This document shows positions 1 through 8,179 of a stretch of 24,345 nt of DNA, one piece after another. The first letter of the stretch is position 1; the number at the start of each line of letters is the position of its first letter. Source of the stretch: a virus; IMG/VR virus record IMGVR_UViG_3300028194_000423, positions 1 through 24,345 of that record. The stretch is one strand, 5' to 3'. A program made the position numbers and the translations under genes. A model generated the notes under the pieces. That model made no database searches and was not told where the DNA came from. It saw only the letters and a list, made by a program, of their open reading frames with translations.

Positions 1-1
1 A

Positions 2-697
2 GGTACCATTACTGCTGGTGGAGACATTACTTCAACTACAGATATAATTGCTGGTAGTGAATTCGTAATCGGAAGTGCAAGAGTAGGTGAGGCCGAACTA
101 GAAATACTAGACGGTGCAACTTTATCTACTACAGAGATTAACTATCTTGACGGAACTACATTAGGAAACGTTGTTGCTAGTAAAGCAGTTGCAGTATCTT
201 CAGATAAAGATATCACTGGATTTAGAAACATTACTGCAACAGGTACCATATCAACTAGTAGTGAACTAGACGGTGGTTCTTTAGATATCAGTGGTAATGC
301 AGATATCGATGGTAACTTAGATGTAGGTGGTAACTTAACATTCAATGGTGTAACTTTCCAAGAATACGCACAGGACAAAGTATCGGGTCTATTAAACCAT
401 GGTTCTCATACAAACATCACTGCAACTTATGACGATGCAGCTGATAAGATTCTACTTACTGGAGTTCCTACATATGGGGATAACGATGTCGCTGCATTGA
501 CAGTTGGCGGTACTGGTATTACTGAAACATATACTGGAGATGGAAACTCTTTGACATTTGCTACAGACCCAGGCGATGGATTGATACATAGTGGTAGTGG
601 AGTATCAGATAAAATTAAATTGGATTATGAAGTGGTTTCTAATGCACCTTCGAGTGTAGGTAGTACAAAAGTGGGACACTTATGGTTCGTGGTATAA
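2..697 (+). CDS. Tail-fibre-like structural protein, C-terminal part (5' end outside window)
   Basis: The frame is open from base 2 (first complete codon) to TAA at 695-697, giving 231 residues of a longer protein cut by the window edge. There is no reason to start it at the internal ATG at 497. The sequence is rich in Gly, Thr, Asp and Asn and has the short beta-repeat style of marine T4-like fibre proteins, with segments such as LDGATLSTTEINYLDGTT, GNLDVGGNLTFNG and HTNITATYDDAADKILLTG. The last of these recurs in the large fibre at 8475-11366. It ends in VGHLWFVV, resembling the VGDMWILYS end of that same large fibre. It probably forms part of a fibre or baseplate-attached spike. The exact role is unknown. 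Confidence 0.8.
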   Translation, partial: GTITAGGDITSTTDIIAGSEFVIGSARVGEAELEILDGATLSTTEINYLDGTTLGNVVASKAVAVSSDKDITGFRNITATGTISTSSELDGGSLDISGNADIDGNLDVGGNLTFNGVTFQEYAQDKVSGLLNHGSHTNITATYDDAADKILLTGVPTYGDNDVAALTVGGTGITETYTGDGNSLTFATDPGDGLIHSGSGVSDKIKLDYEVVSNAPSSVGSTKVGHLWFVV

Positions 698-703
698 TAT
701 GAT

Positions 704-2449
704 ATGTCTGAAGAAATATTTGTAAATATAGAAACGGAAATCCAGCAACCGTACAATGCTCGAGTTCCAGTAAATGGTCAAGAACCAAACATTAGACAGA
801 CACAGTCTATCTATACAGCTGAATCTCGTCAGCCCTCAACATATCAATACAGGTCTCCACATATATACACTAGGCCTGTTTCTGCACAAGAACCAAACAT
901 AAGGAATGCAAGGTCACCCTTTACTTATGCAAGACAGGGTCAGACACCTACAATCTATCAACATCAAAGTCCATTCACATATGCAAGACAAGCACTGCAA
1001 CCAGCAACATATGATTTTCAGCAACCATATCCCTATATTGCAACTGCTCAAGAACCAAATGCAAGGTCTTTACAAACTTCTTATCCTTATATTGCAAATG
1101 CTAGACAGCCTGGGTTCTACCAACACCCTAGTCCATTCATATATCAAAACCCTGTAAATGCCCAAGAACCAAACATAAGAGATACACAACAACCATATCC
1201 TTATATTGCAGTTGCTCAAGAAGCAAATCAAGTAGCTGCACAAGAACCTAATATACGTAATAAGCAGACACCGTTTACTTATAATCATAGGTCACCATTC
1301 ACTTACAGAAATCCAGTGAATAAACAAGAACCTAATATTAGAAACCAACAAGAACCTAATATAAGAAATCAGCAAGAACCTAATATTAGAAACAGTCAAA
1401 CAGCGTTTACTTATAATCATAGGTCACCATTTACATATAGGAATCCTGTATCTGCACAACAACCTACTATTAAGAATGCACAACAGCCTACTATTAAGAA
1501 CCAACAGGAACCTAATATTAGAAATGCACAAGCAGCGTTTAATTATAATCATAGGTCACCGTCTACTTATCAGACTCCTGTTAATAAACAAAATCCTTAT
1601 CCCTATAGTGCAAATTCTCAGACTGCTTTTACATATCAACATAGGTCACCATTTACTTATGCAAGACAGGGTCAAACACCAACGACTTATAATGTACAGA
1701 CACCAGCAACTACAAGTTCATCAACTCCAATAATTGCCCAACAACCTTCCATATATGATGGAGTGGATGGAGAGGATGCACCAAACAATGCAGGCAACAC
1801 TACTTGGGGCCCAGGCAACAGTGCAGCGATTCATATTAACGCGGGTCAATCTCAGTCAGGCCTCACAACAACAAATAGAACTTGGGAAACAGTAAGAACT
1901 CATTCTTCAGCTAGTGAAACAAGTGGCAGTTGCTTAATGCGATTCGATTGGCAATCCAGTGGTACCAATGCATATTCAGTTAAAGCAAAATGGTATGCAG
2001 TCGATAGCGCAGCAATGGGCCCAGTTTATGAAGACTATATTAACTTCTATGGAGACTTCCAAGGTGATAGTCAAGATGGAGATGGTATAGAGATATCTGC
2101 TAAATGGAATTCTAGTTCTGACTTTGATGACAGTAATTTTAGTGGTTCAGTTGAATTTCCAAATGATTCAGCTAACGAAACTGGTGCAAAAGTTAAAAAC
2201 CAATACTATATGATTTGGGATGGAGAACAAAATAGTGATAGTGCAACAGCGGTAGGGTTTAAGTGGTCTGCAAATTCTGGCAATAGTAACCAATCGGGTT
2301 CTTTAGGTTATTTGCAGTCTTCAAACGTTTCAATACAATTAAAAGTTGTGAATGGTAATGATTCGGGTAATCCTACTATCTATACAACAAACCCAACGAA
2401 TCAAATGATTCGATTGTCCATGGCTAAAGGTTCGGGGGCATTATTATAA
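704..2449 (+). CDS. Pro/Tyr-repeat fibre protein with unique C-terminal domain
   Basis: This 581-residue protein is unlike any family I can name. Residues about 15-350 are tandem short units such as RSPFTYRN, QEPNIRNA and QPYPYIA; inside the tract successive prolines lie 2, 6, 8, 10 or 16 residues apart, always an even number. Residues about 350-581 form a non-repetitive Gly/Ser/Asn/Trp-rich domain (WGPGNSAAIHINAGQSQSG, then several Trp and Asp-rich segments) absent from the three paralogues in this window. I infer an elongated shaft with a terminal, possibly receptor- or glycan-binding, head. There is no signal peptide or membrane segment. It starts 6 nt after the preceding gene without an obvious Shine-Dalgarno (SD) sequence, and its stop overlaps the next start (TAATG at 2447-2451). 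A virion role is inferred from context. Confidence 0.75.
   Translation: MSEEIFVNIETEIQQPYNARVPVNGQEPNIRQTQSIYTAESRQPSTYQYRSPHIYTRPVSAQEPNIRNARSPFTYARQGQTPTIYQHQSPFTYARQALQPATYDFQQPYPYIATAQEPNARSLQTSYPYIANARQPGFYQHPSPFIYQNPVNAQEPNIRDTQQPYPYIAVAQEANQVAAQEPNIRNKQTPFTYNHRSPFTYRNPVNKQEPNIRNQQEPNIRNQQEPNIRNSQTAFTYNHRSPFTYRNPVSAQQPTIKNAQQPTIKNQQEPNIRNAQAAFNYNHRSPSTYQTPVNKQNPYPYSANSQTAFTYQHRSPFTYARQGQTPTTYNVQTPATTSSSTPIIAQQPSIYDGVDGEDAPNNAGNTTWGPGNSAAIHINAGQSQSGLTTTNRTWETVRTHSSASETSGSCLMRFDWQSSGTNAYSVKAKWYAVDSAAMGPVYEDYINFYGDFQGDSQDGDGIEISAKWNSSSDFDDSNFSGSVEFPNDSANETGAKVKNQYYMIWDGEQNSDSATAVGFKWSANSGNSNQSGSLGYLQSSNVSIQLKVVNGNDSGNPTIYTTNPTNQMIRLSMAKGSGALL
737..1753 (+). repeat. Short Pro/Tyr peptide repeats, tract 1
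   Basis: This is a coding repeat of octads and hexads with the grammar [R/Q]-x-P-x-[T/I/N/V]-x-..., for example RSPFTYRN, QEPNIRNQ and QQPTIKNA. Three QEPNIRN units stand in direct tandem around 1326-1395. DNA copies are similar but differ in synonymous codons. Confidence 0.85.
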
Positions 2450-3621
2450 TGGCTATTGCTCAACAACCATATAGTTTACAACAACCTACTATAGTTTCAT
2501 ATAGGATGCCTTCTATAGCAAGTAAACAGAATCCTTATCCATATATTGCAGCTGCAAGAGCACCTCATATTAGAGAAGCAAGACAGCCTTCTACATATGA
2601 TAGACAAGGACAGACACCTACTACATATAGAAATCCAGTGAATGCACAAGAACCTAATATTAGAGAAGCAAGACAACCTAGTACATACCAACATAGAAGT
2701 CCTTTAACATATAGTCACAGGTCACCATTTACCTATCAACATAGGTCACCGTTCACTTATAGAAGTCCAGTGGATGCACAGGAACCAAACATAAGAGAGG
2801 CAAGACAACCTAATACATATAACCATAGAAGTCCTTTAACATATAGTCACAGGTCACCGTCTACGTATCAACATCAAAGTCCACTCACATATAGAAGTCC
2901 AGTGGATGCACAGCAACCAAACATAAGAGGTGCAAGACAACCTAGTTCGTATGAACATAGGTCACCGTTCACCTATGAGACAAGAAGTCCATTTACATAT
3001 GCAAGACAAGCAATAAGACAAGTTGCATATCAACATCAAAGTCCGTTCACTTATCAGAAATCTAGTAATGCACAAACAAATGTTGTAAAGGCAAATCAAA
3101 CACCATTTACGTATCAAAGAACTGGTCAACAACCAAGTATCTATCAACATAGAAGTCCATTTACGTATGCTAGACAAGGTCAACAACCAGCTATTGGTAA
3201 CCGTGATGTACCTTATCCATATATTGCAATTGGAAATCAACCTGTTGCTAGGGATAAGCAATTACCTTATCCATATATTGCAGCTGGACAAACTCCGTCA
3301 ACGTATAACCATAGAAGTCCGTTCACATATCAAAGCACAGTACAAGGACAAGAACCTAATATAAGAAATACACAATCACCTTTCTTCTATAATGCTGGTT
3401 CTCAGATATCATATCAACATCAAAGTCCGTTTACCTATCAAGTGACTTACTCACATCAAAGAGTCATACCTAGATATGCAAAAGTTAAAGGTGTATTCAT
3501 TAATGATAATGGAACTCTGAAAAAGGTAGAAGAAGCTTATGTAAATGATGGTGGAACTGCAAAGAAAACACATCAATCTGTACCGACTGCTCAGTTCCCA
3601 TTTGGTGAGTTTGGTGCTTAA
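2449..3621 (+). CDS. Pro/Tyr-repeat fibre protein with C-terminal VNDGG module
   Basis: This 390-residue protein consists, from about residue 5 to 340, of the same short units as its upstream neighbour (QHRSPFTY, AQEPNIRE, ARQPSTYQ, LPYPYIAA). All proline spacings in the tract are even, including long gaps of 12, 14, 16, 18 and 20 residues. The C-terminus (about 342-390) is different: KVKGVFINDNGTLKKVEEAY and YVNDGGTAKKTHQ form two copies of a short beta-hairpin module with a V-x-D/N-G-T-x-K pattern, often seen at phage tail-protein ends. The start codon overlaps the stop of the preceding gene (TAATG), so translation is probably coupled. A virion fibre is inferred; no enzymatic motif is visible. 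Confidence 0.75.
   Translation: MAIAQQPYSLQQPTIVSYRMPSIASKQNPYPYIAAARAPHIREARQPSTYDRQGQTPTTYRNPVNAQEPNIREARQPSTYQHRSPLTYSHRSPFTYQHRSPFTYRSPVDAQEPNIREARQPNTYNHRSPLTYSHRSPSTYQHQSPLTYRSPVDAQQPNIRGARQPSSYEHRSPFTYETRSPFTYARQAIRQVAYQHQSPFTYQKSSNAQTNVVKANQTPFTYQRTGQQPSIYQHRSPFTYARQGQQPAIGNRDVPYPYIAIGNQPVARDKQLPYPYIAAGQTPSTYNHRSPFTYQSTVQGQEPNIRNTQSPFFYNAGSQISYQHQSPFTYQVTYSHQRVIPRYAKVKGVFINDNGTLKKVEEAYVNDGGTAKKTHQSVPTAQFPFGEFGA
2455..3465 (+). repeat. Short Pro/Tyr peptide repeats, tract 2
   Basis: Coding repeats of the same octad/hexad family. HRSPFTY and HRSPLTY units recur as tandem blocks around 2690-3000. The Arg-Ser pair is written either AGG-TCN or AGA-AGT. Confidence 0.85.
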
Positions 3622-3644
3622 TTCATAAGTAAAACTTAAAAAGG

Positions 3645-3652
3645 TATAAATA
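3645..3652 (+). promoter_or_regulatory. T4-type late promoter box TATAAATA
   Basis: Perfect match to the T4 late consensus TATAAATA. The first base of the box is 13 nt before the ATG at 3658, so initiation by the T4 rule would fall at or next to the start codon and give a leaderless message. Confidence 0.7.
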
Positions 3653-3657
3653 GATAT

Positions 3658-3987
3658 ATGGCTATTCTTGCAAACATATTTATCGACCAACATACAGACT
3701 TCAGCATTACTGTAGATGTCACCGATGCAACTGGAAATGTTCTTAACTTAACAGGTTATACTGCAGCTGCACAAATGAGAAAGACATATACTTCAACAAA
3801 TGCAAGTGCAACATTCAGTACTGTAGTATCAGCGCCTGATGGTAAGGTAACTTTATTATTAACCGATACTGTTACTGGTGCATTGGAGCCAGGCAGGTAT
3901 GTTTACGATATGACTGTAACTAGTGGTTCAACAACGACTAGAGTAATAGAAGGACAAGCCATCGTAACCCCAAGTGTGACGAGGTAA
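3658..3987 (+). CDS. Small Ig-like / BppU-N-type structural protein
   Basis: This 109-residue beta-rich protein begins MAILANIFIDQHTDFSITVD and continues with LTGYTAAAQMRKTY, DGKVTLLLTDTVTGALEPGR, YVYDMTV and IEGQAIVTPSVTR. The order of DFSITVDVTDATGNVLNLTG, a central Arg, T-x-x-LEPGRYVYD and a final VTPxVTR is typical of the small Ig-fold domain found in phage baseplate or fibre proteins (BppU N-terminal-like). It likely serves as an adaptor or decoration domain in the tail. A TATAAATA box lies just upstream; the only SD-like bases (AAGG at 3641-3644) are 13 nt from the ATG and would be lost from a message started at that box. Confidence 0.7.
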   Translation: MAILANIFIDQHTDFSITVDVTDATGNVLNLTGYTAAAQMRKTYTSTNASATFSTVVSAPDGKVTLLLTDTVTGALEPGRYVYDMTVTSGSTTTRVIEGQAIVTPSVTR

Positions 3988-3991
3988 TAAT

Positions 3992-4237
3992 ATGGCAATT
4001 AGAGGAACATTAAGTAGAGTTGTAACCGTCGGTGGTAAAGTCACTGGTGGTGGAAACATCAAAGCAACACAGGTTGCTATGGGTGGAACTTCTGCAGCCC
4101 AAACAGACATCACTGCAAAATCAATCAATGAACTTGCAGACGTAAATGCTTCGGAAACAGATGATGGATTACTATCATATGACCAAGCATCAGACAAATG
4201 GACTACAACTACCGTTTTAGACGGTGGGACATTCTAA
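3992..4237 (+). CDS. Small fibre-associated protein ending in DGGTF
   Basis: This 81-residue protein follows 4 nt after the previous stop, with GAGG (3980-3983) as SD. It starts MAIRGTLSRVVTVGGKVTGG and continues with ITAKSINELADVNASETDDG, LLSYDQASDKW and a C-terminal LDGGTF. The segment around residues 50-72 (LADVNxSxTDDGLLSYDxAxDKW) is a pattern common in marine phage fibre proteins. The C-terminal DGGTF is shared with the proteins ending at 5988 and, as DGGTI, at 8475. It is probably a small virion or fibre-attachment component; the specific role is unknown. Confidence 0.65.
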   Translation: MAIRGTLSRVVTVGGKVTGGGNIKATQVAMGGTSAAQTDITAKSINELADVNASETDDGLLSYDQASDKWTTTTVLDGGTF

Positions 4238-4240
4238 AAC

Positions 4241-4248
4241 ACTAAATA
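4241..4248 (+). promoter_or_regulatory. Putative late promoter box ACTAAATA
   Basis: A variant of the late box, identical to the one before the gene at 14405. Initiation about 13 nt from its first base (about 4254) would give a roughly 127-nt structured leader for the gene at 4381. Confidence 0.4.
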
Positions 4249-4263
4249 AGTGTACAAATCAAG

Positions 4264-4346
4264 GTTGTCGACAGTGAGACAACGACCCACATTGTGAGTG
4301 GACAGACTATATAATGAACTCAACTTCTCGGGATAGTGAACGAGAA
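4264..4346 (+). promoter_or_regulatory. Three consecutive stem-loops with related loops in a leader
   Basis: The 143-nt gap between genes 3992-4237 and 4381-5988 holds three inverted repeats. GTTGTC/GACAAC (4264-4269 with 4278-4283) has loop GACAGTGA. CCAC/GTGG (4287-4290 with 4298-4301) has loop ATTGTGA. TTCTCG/CGAGAA (4325-4330 with 4341-4346) has loop GGATAGTGAA. All three loops contain A-Y-W-GTGA. An SD (AAAGGAAA) follows before ATG 4381. There is no U-tract, so a terminator is unlikely. It may be a regulatory leader or protein-binding array. Confidence 0.5.
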
Positions 4347-4380
4347 ACATAACTAATAATTTTATTTAAAGGAAATAAAA

Positions 4381-5988
4381 ATGGCAACAGTAATTCAGAT
4401 TAAAAGAAGTACAGGTGTATCTGCACCAGCTATCTCCGACTTAGCGGAAGGTGAATTAGCGTACGTACAGGATAGGTCGAATTCGGGTGCTGGAGCAAAA
4501 CTATTCATCGAATCAGTAGATTCTGATAATAGTACACCGTTAATCCAAGCAATTGGTGGTAAGTACTATACAGATATGCTTGCTGGTACAAGTGCAACTC
4601 CTGCCGACCTTAAGGTTGGTAATAGTGCAAGTACAGGTGGTAGTTTAAAGTTAATGGAAGACACAGACAACGGAACAAACTTCGTTGCCCTTAAATCTCC
4701 AAACACTTTAGGTTCTTCAGTAACGTGGACTCTTCCTTCAACAGACGGTAGTGCAAACCAAGTCATCGGTACAGATGGTTCGGGTCAACTTGCATTCTTA
4801 TCAACAACATCAACCCTAGCAGGTGCAACGGATTCAGATATTTCTTCTCCAGCAGCAGGACACGTTCTTGTTCATGACGGAAGTAACTCTTTTGACAACA
4901 AACCAATAAGTGGTGATGTTACTATGGCATCTAGTGGTGCTGTAACAATCGCAAACGATGCTGTAGAAACAGCAATGATTGCAGACAGTAATGTAACAGT
5001 AGGAAAAATCGACTTCTTAGTAGACGAAGACAATATGGCTTCTAACTCTGCAGTCAAAGTTCCTTCTCAGCAATCTGTTAAAGCATATGTAGACAGTAGT
5101 GTAACCGCTTCAGACTTAGATATGGCTGGTGATAGTGGAACTGGTGCAGTCGACTTAGACTCTCAGTCAATCACATTTACTGGTGGAACTGGTGTAACAA
5201 CTTCTGTTTCAGGTCAAGCAGCGACTTTCGCTATTGGTCAGGCAGTTGGAACTTCAGACAACGTATCATTCGGTAACGTAACAGTTGGCGGAACACTAAA
5301 CTCAGACGATATCACTGCAACAACATTGACTGCAAGTGGTAACGTTGTTGTAACAGGTAACTTAAGTGTTAACGGTACTACTACAACAGTAAATAGTACA
5401 ACTGTTTCTATCGCAGACCCAGTGTTTGAAATTGGTTCAGATAGTTCAGACGATAACTTAGACCGTGGTATTAAATTCAAATATAACGATGGAGCTGCTA
5501 AACTCGGTTTCTTCGGTATGGACGAAAATAATCAGAAATTTGTTGCTCTTAAAGCTGCAACAGATTCTTCTTCAGTATTCAGTGGTACAGCGATGGACGG
5601 TGTATTCGGTGGATTAGAAGCAAGTGGTCTTGCATTAAGTGGTTCAATCACTTCTGTAGACGGTGCTGCTCCAACAGCTGGTCAAATAATGATGGGTACT
5701 GGTTCAGACTTTGCAGTTGGAACTATTACTGCTGGTGATGGAATTGATGTTACTAACGGAAGTGGAAGCATTACAATCAGTTCTGAGCAATCTACTGCAT
5801 CTAATTTAGGTGTTGTAATTGTAGCAGCTGGAGATGGTATGGACGTATCATACTCAAGCGGAACAGCAACTGTAAGTGGTGAAGATGCAACAACATCCAA
5901 TAAAGGTATTGCAAGTTTTGCTACAGCAAACTTTACAGTATCAAGTGGTGCAGTTTCAATCACTGGTATTGACGGCGGAACATTTTAA
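4381..5988 (+). CDS. Tail-fibre-like structural protein (535 aa)
   Basis: The N-terminus MATVIQIKRSTGVSAPAISD followed by LAEGELAYVQD is the common phage fibre start module (KRSxxxxxP..sDLxxGExAy), shared with the gene at 6027. The middle is Gly/Thr/Ser/Asp-rich and includes DEDNMASNSAVKVPSQQSVK, repeated in the gene at 8475. Residues about 319-395 form the NGTTTTVNSTTVSIADPVFE module followed by DRGIKFKYNDGAAKLGFFG, a signature of marine T4-like fibre proteins. It ends GIDGGTF. AAAGGAAA (4368-4375) is a good SD. No enzymatic motif is visible. I infer a virion fibre or tail-associated protein; its position in the particle cannot be told from the sequence. Confidence 0.8.
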   Translation: MATVIQIKRSTGVSAPAISDLAEGELAYVQDRSNSGAGAKLFIESVDSDNSTPLIQAIGGKYYTDMLAGTSATPADLKVGNSASTGGSLKLMEDTDNGTNFVALKSPNTLGSSVTWTLPSTDGSANQVIGTDGSGQLAFLSTTSTLAGATDSDISSPAAGHVLVHDGSNSFDNKPISGDVTMASSGAVTIANDAVETAMIADSNVTVGKIDFLVDEDNMASNSAVKVPSQQSVKAYVDSSVTASDLDMAGDSGTGAVDLDSQSITFTGGTGVTTSVSGQAATFAIGQAVGTSDNVSFGNVTVGGTLNSDDITATTLTASGNVVVTGNLSVNGTTTTVNSTTVSIADPVFEIGSDSSDDNLDRGIKFKYNDGAAKLGFFGMDENNQKFVALKAATDSSSVFSGTAMDGVFGGLEASGLALSGSITSVDGAAPTAGQIMMGTGSDFAVGTITAGDGIDVTNGSGSITISSEQSTASNLGVVIVAAGDGMDVSYSSGTATVSGEDATTSNKGIASFATANFTVSSGAVSITGIDGGTF

Positions 5989-6026
5989 TTAATATTTCAT
6001 CAATCAATCAATACTAGGAGAGTAAC

Positions 6027-6854
6027 ATGGCAACAGTTATTAATTTTAAAAGAAGTTCGACTCAGAATGCAGTCCCGACTACTAGTGATTTATCACTAGG
6101 TGAAGTCGCGATTAATACCTATCATGGTAGAATGTATACTGAAAAGAACGATGGGTCAGCAGCGGTTTCTGAAATCGGTTCTAATCCTAAAACTCTTACT
6201 GTTAATGACGCCTACTCCTTTCCATCAAGTGACGGAACATCGAACCAAGTATTGTCAACGAATGGCTCAGGCACACTTTCATTTAGTAATCAACCATCAA
6301 GTGGAGTTGTAACATTTACCTACACTATAGGCTCAACGACAACAGTCATCACTGGAAACGATGATGATAGTAACTCGTTAGTTTATCAAGCAGGTAGTGA
6401 ACAAGTTTACTTAAATGGTGTAAAACTAATTGGTGGTGGCATTGACTATGCAACGACATCCAGTTCGGTCATTACCCTTCAAGCAAATGCTTTAAGTGGT
6501 GATGTGTTAGAAATAGTTGCAATCACAGCTGCAGCGAACCTTGTACAAGGGTTCTTTACTGCAAGTGTTTTAACAGCAACAACAGCAGACCAAGTATTAT
6601 CTTCAAATGCAGTTGCAATAAAGGCAGTTAAATATGTCATTAATGCAACTCATGCTTCGGCAGGGACACATGCAAGTGAAGTATTACTTATTAATAACGG
6701 CTCGAATGCATACTTCACGCAATATGGTGATGTGTATTCAACAGCAAGTTTGTTTACATTGAGTGCAGACGTTGACTCGGGGGCAATGAGATTACTCGTT
6801 ACTCCAGCCAATACAAACACTACAATTGATACATTCCAAATTAGACATTCTTAA
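6027..6854 (+). CDS. Tail-fibre-like protein with NGV-L and conserved C-terminal domain
   Basis: This 275-residue protein has an AGGAGAG SD at 6015-6021. The N-terminus (MATVINFKRSSTQNAVPTTS, then DLSLGEVAINTYHGRMYTEK) is the same start module as the gene at 4381. Residues about 94-170 contain TFTYTIGSTTTVI and QVYLNGVKLIGGGIDYATTS followed by GDVLEIVA, a widespread phage fibre motif (VYLNGVxLxxGxDYxxxxxxxxL...GDVxEIVA). Residues about 195-275 (AVKYVINATHASAGTHASEV to DTFQIRHS) are paralogous to the C-terminal domains of the next two genes. It is likely a virion fibre or tail-collar subunit. Confidence 0.75.
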   Translation: MATVINFKRSSTQNAVPTTSDLSLGEVAINTYHGRMYTEKNDGSAAVSEIGSNPKTLTVNDAYSFPSSDGTSNQVLSTNGSGTLSFSNQPSSGVVTFTYTIGSTTTVITGNDDDSNSLVYQAGSEQVYLNGVKLIGGGIDYATTSSSVITLQANALSGDVLEIVAITAAANLVQGFFTASVLTATTADQVLSSNAVAIKAVKYVINATHASAGTHASEVLLINNGSNAYFTQYGDVYSTASLFTLSADVDSGAMRLLVTPANTNTTIDTFQIRHS

Positions 6855-6868
6855 GGGGGGATTAACTA

Positions 6869-7282
6869 ATGGCAAAATCAAATAGTTTTAAATTAGCAGA
6901 ATTAATCCGTGTCTTCCAGTACGATACATCGTCAGATAAAATCAGTACAAGTAAGACCCTTTTAGATGCAAACAGAAGTAAAGGCGATTTAACTACTACT
7001 GCAACTACCCAAGTTAACTTGGATACGTTTGCAAAAGCAAGTTATAGAGCTGCACGATATGTTATTGCAATGACTGAAGGGGGTGATTTTCATAGTACCG
7101 AACTAATGTTAGTTCATGATGGTACCAATGTAACATTAACAGCTTACGGCACGTTAAAAAGTGGTTCTGTTCTGGCAACCTTTGATGCAGATATAAGTGG
7201 GAGTGACCTCAGATTGAGAATCACACCTGCTACAACTTCATCAACCGTTACTAAATTTGATAGAACAACAGTAGACGCATAA
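6869..7282 (+). CDS. Small structural protein carrying the shared C-terminal domain
   Basis: This 137-residue protein has a strong SD (AAGGGGGG, 6853-6860) partly overlapping the upstream stop. After a short N-terminus (MAKSNSFKLAELIRVFQYDT) the rest is the domain YRAARYVIAMTEGGDFHSTE, LMLVHDGTNVTLTAYGTLKS, LATFDADISGSDLRLRITPA and TVTKFDRTTVDA. It aligns along its length with the C-terminal domains of the genes at 6027 and 7346. The pattern is K/R-Y-x-I, then E-L/V-x-x-x-x-x-G, Y-G-x-x, L-x-T-F, D-x-x-x-G-x-x-R-L/I and T-K/x-F. A stable terminator follows. I infer a virion protein, perhaps a free-standing copy of a head domain used at fibre tips. Confidence 0.7.
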   Translation: MAKSNSFKLAELIRVFQYDTSSDKISTSKTLLDANRSKGDLTTTATTQVNLDTFAKASYRAARYVIAMTEGGDFHSTELMLVHDGTNVTLTAYGTLKSGSVLATFDADISGSDLRLRITPATTSSTVTKFDRTTVDA

Positions 7283-7302
7283 ACAAAAGACCAAAATCTT
7301 TT

Positions 7303-7329
7303 AAGGGGAACTTCGGTTCCCCTTTTTTT
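7303..7329 (+). terminator. Intrinsic terminator with C(UUCG)G loop
   Basis: A perfect 9-bp stem (7303-7311 with 7316-7324) is capped by UUCG (7312-7315) closed by a C-G pair, an exceptionally stable tetraloop. A T-run at 7323-7329 follows. It ends the transcription unit that includes the gene at 6869. Confidence 0.92.
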
Positions 7330-7332
7330 AGC

Positions 7333-7340
7333 TATAAATA
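7333..7340 (+). promoter_or_regulatory. T4-type late promoter box TATAAATA
   Basis: Perfect late consensus directly behind the terminator and 13 nt (first base) before ATG 7346. No SD fits between the terminator and the ATG, so the message is predicted to be leaderless. Confidence 0.75.
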
Positions 7341-7345
7341 GAACT

Positions 7346-8179
7346 ATGGCAACTCAATCTAAATTTTTAGCAGATGTAGGGATACAAACAGCAGGAGATA
7401 CATCCATAGGTGGGAATCTTGTTGTTACTGGTGACCTAACTGTTAACGGAACCAATACAATTATTGATTCTACAACCCAATCGGTTACAGATTCATTGAT
7501 AGAACTTGCAAGTGGTAATACAACTGCAGATACTATTGACATTGGTATATATGGTAACTATAATGACGGTCTAAGTGGAGAGGGTGGTGCAAGTGAATAT
7601 ACAGGTCTATTTAGAGACGCGTCAGACTCCACATGGAAGTTATTTGATGGTCTAGAAGTAGAACCTTCTACCACAGTTAATATGAGTGGTAGTGGTTATG
7701 CATTAGCAGACTTACATGTTGGTGACTTAGTTGCAACAACATTGACTGCAACAAATAGTTTAACAGGTGCAAGTATTACTTACCCAACTTCAGATGGAAG
7801 TAGTGGTCAAGTATTAACTACAAATGGTAGTGGAACACTAACCTTTGCAACACCTACAGGTTTAGAAGGTGGAACAGTAACGACTACATCAACCTCTGAA
7901 GCAACTATGGATACCTTTGCAACTGGCTCTTATAGAAGTGCAAAGTATGAAGTATCTATATCAGATTCAACAAGTGGAACGTATCAGTTCACAGAACTTT
8001 CAATAGTTCATAATGGAACAACTGCAAGTGTGTCTCAGTACGGTACAGTCCTTACAGGGAATTCAGAACTTGCAACATTTGGAGTAGATATCAATATAGG
8101 AACTCTAAGAATTAGAGCAACTTCTGCTTCTTCAAATTCAACCGTCTATAAATTTAAAAAGATTTTAGTAGATGTATAA
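7346..8179 (+). CDS. Tail-fibre-like protein (277 aa)
   Basis: The N-terminus is MATQSKFLADVGIQTAGDTS. Residues about 22-60 carry the GNLVVTGDLTVNG...SLIELASG module also found in the genes at 4381 and 8475. Residues about 68-95 contain GIYGNYNDG and YTGLFRDASDSTWKLFDGLE, a common continuation of this module in marine phage fibres. The C-terminal third, from about residue 195 (YRSAKYEVSISDSTSGTYQF to TVYKFKKILVDV), is the domain shared with the two genes upstream. There is no SD: a terminator ends 16 nt before the ATG and a late promoter box occupies the gap. This gene is therefore transcribed on its own and probably translated from a leaderless mRNA. A virion role is inferred. Confidence 0.75.
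   Translation: MATQSKFLADVGIQTAGDTSIGGNLVVTGDLTVNGTNTIIDSTTQSVTDSLIELASGNTTADTIDIGIYGNYNDGLSGEGGASEYTGLFRDASDSTWKLFDGLEVEPSTTVNMSGSGYALADLHVGDLVATTLTATNSLTGASITYPTSDGSSGQVLTTNGSGTLTFATPTGLEGGTVTTTSTSEATMDTFATGSYRSAKYEVSISDSTSGTYQFTELSIVHNGTTASVSQYGTVLTGNSELATFGVDINIGTLRIRATSASSNSTVYKFKKILVDV

Noticed and set aside
497-697. Separate small gene starting at ATG 497
   Set aside because: The same frame is open from base 2 with continuous fibre-type sequence, so it is the end of a larger gene.
704-3621. Diversity-generating retroelement target
   Set aside because: No reverse transcriptase and no template/variable repeat pair is seen in the window.
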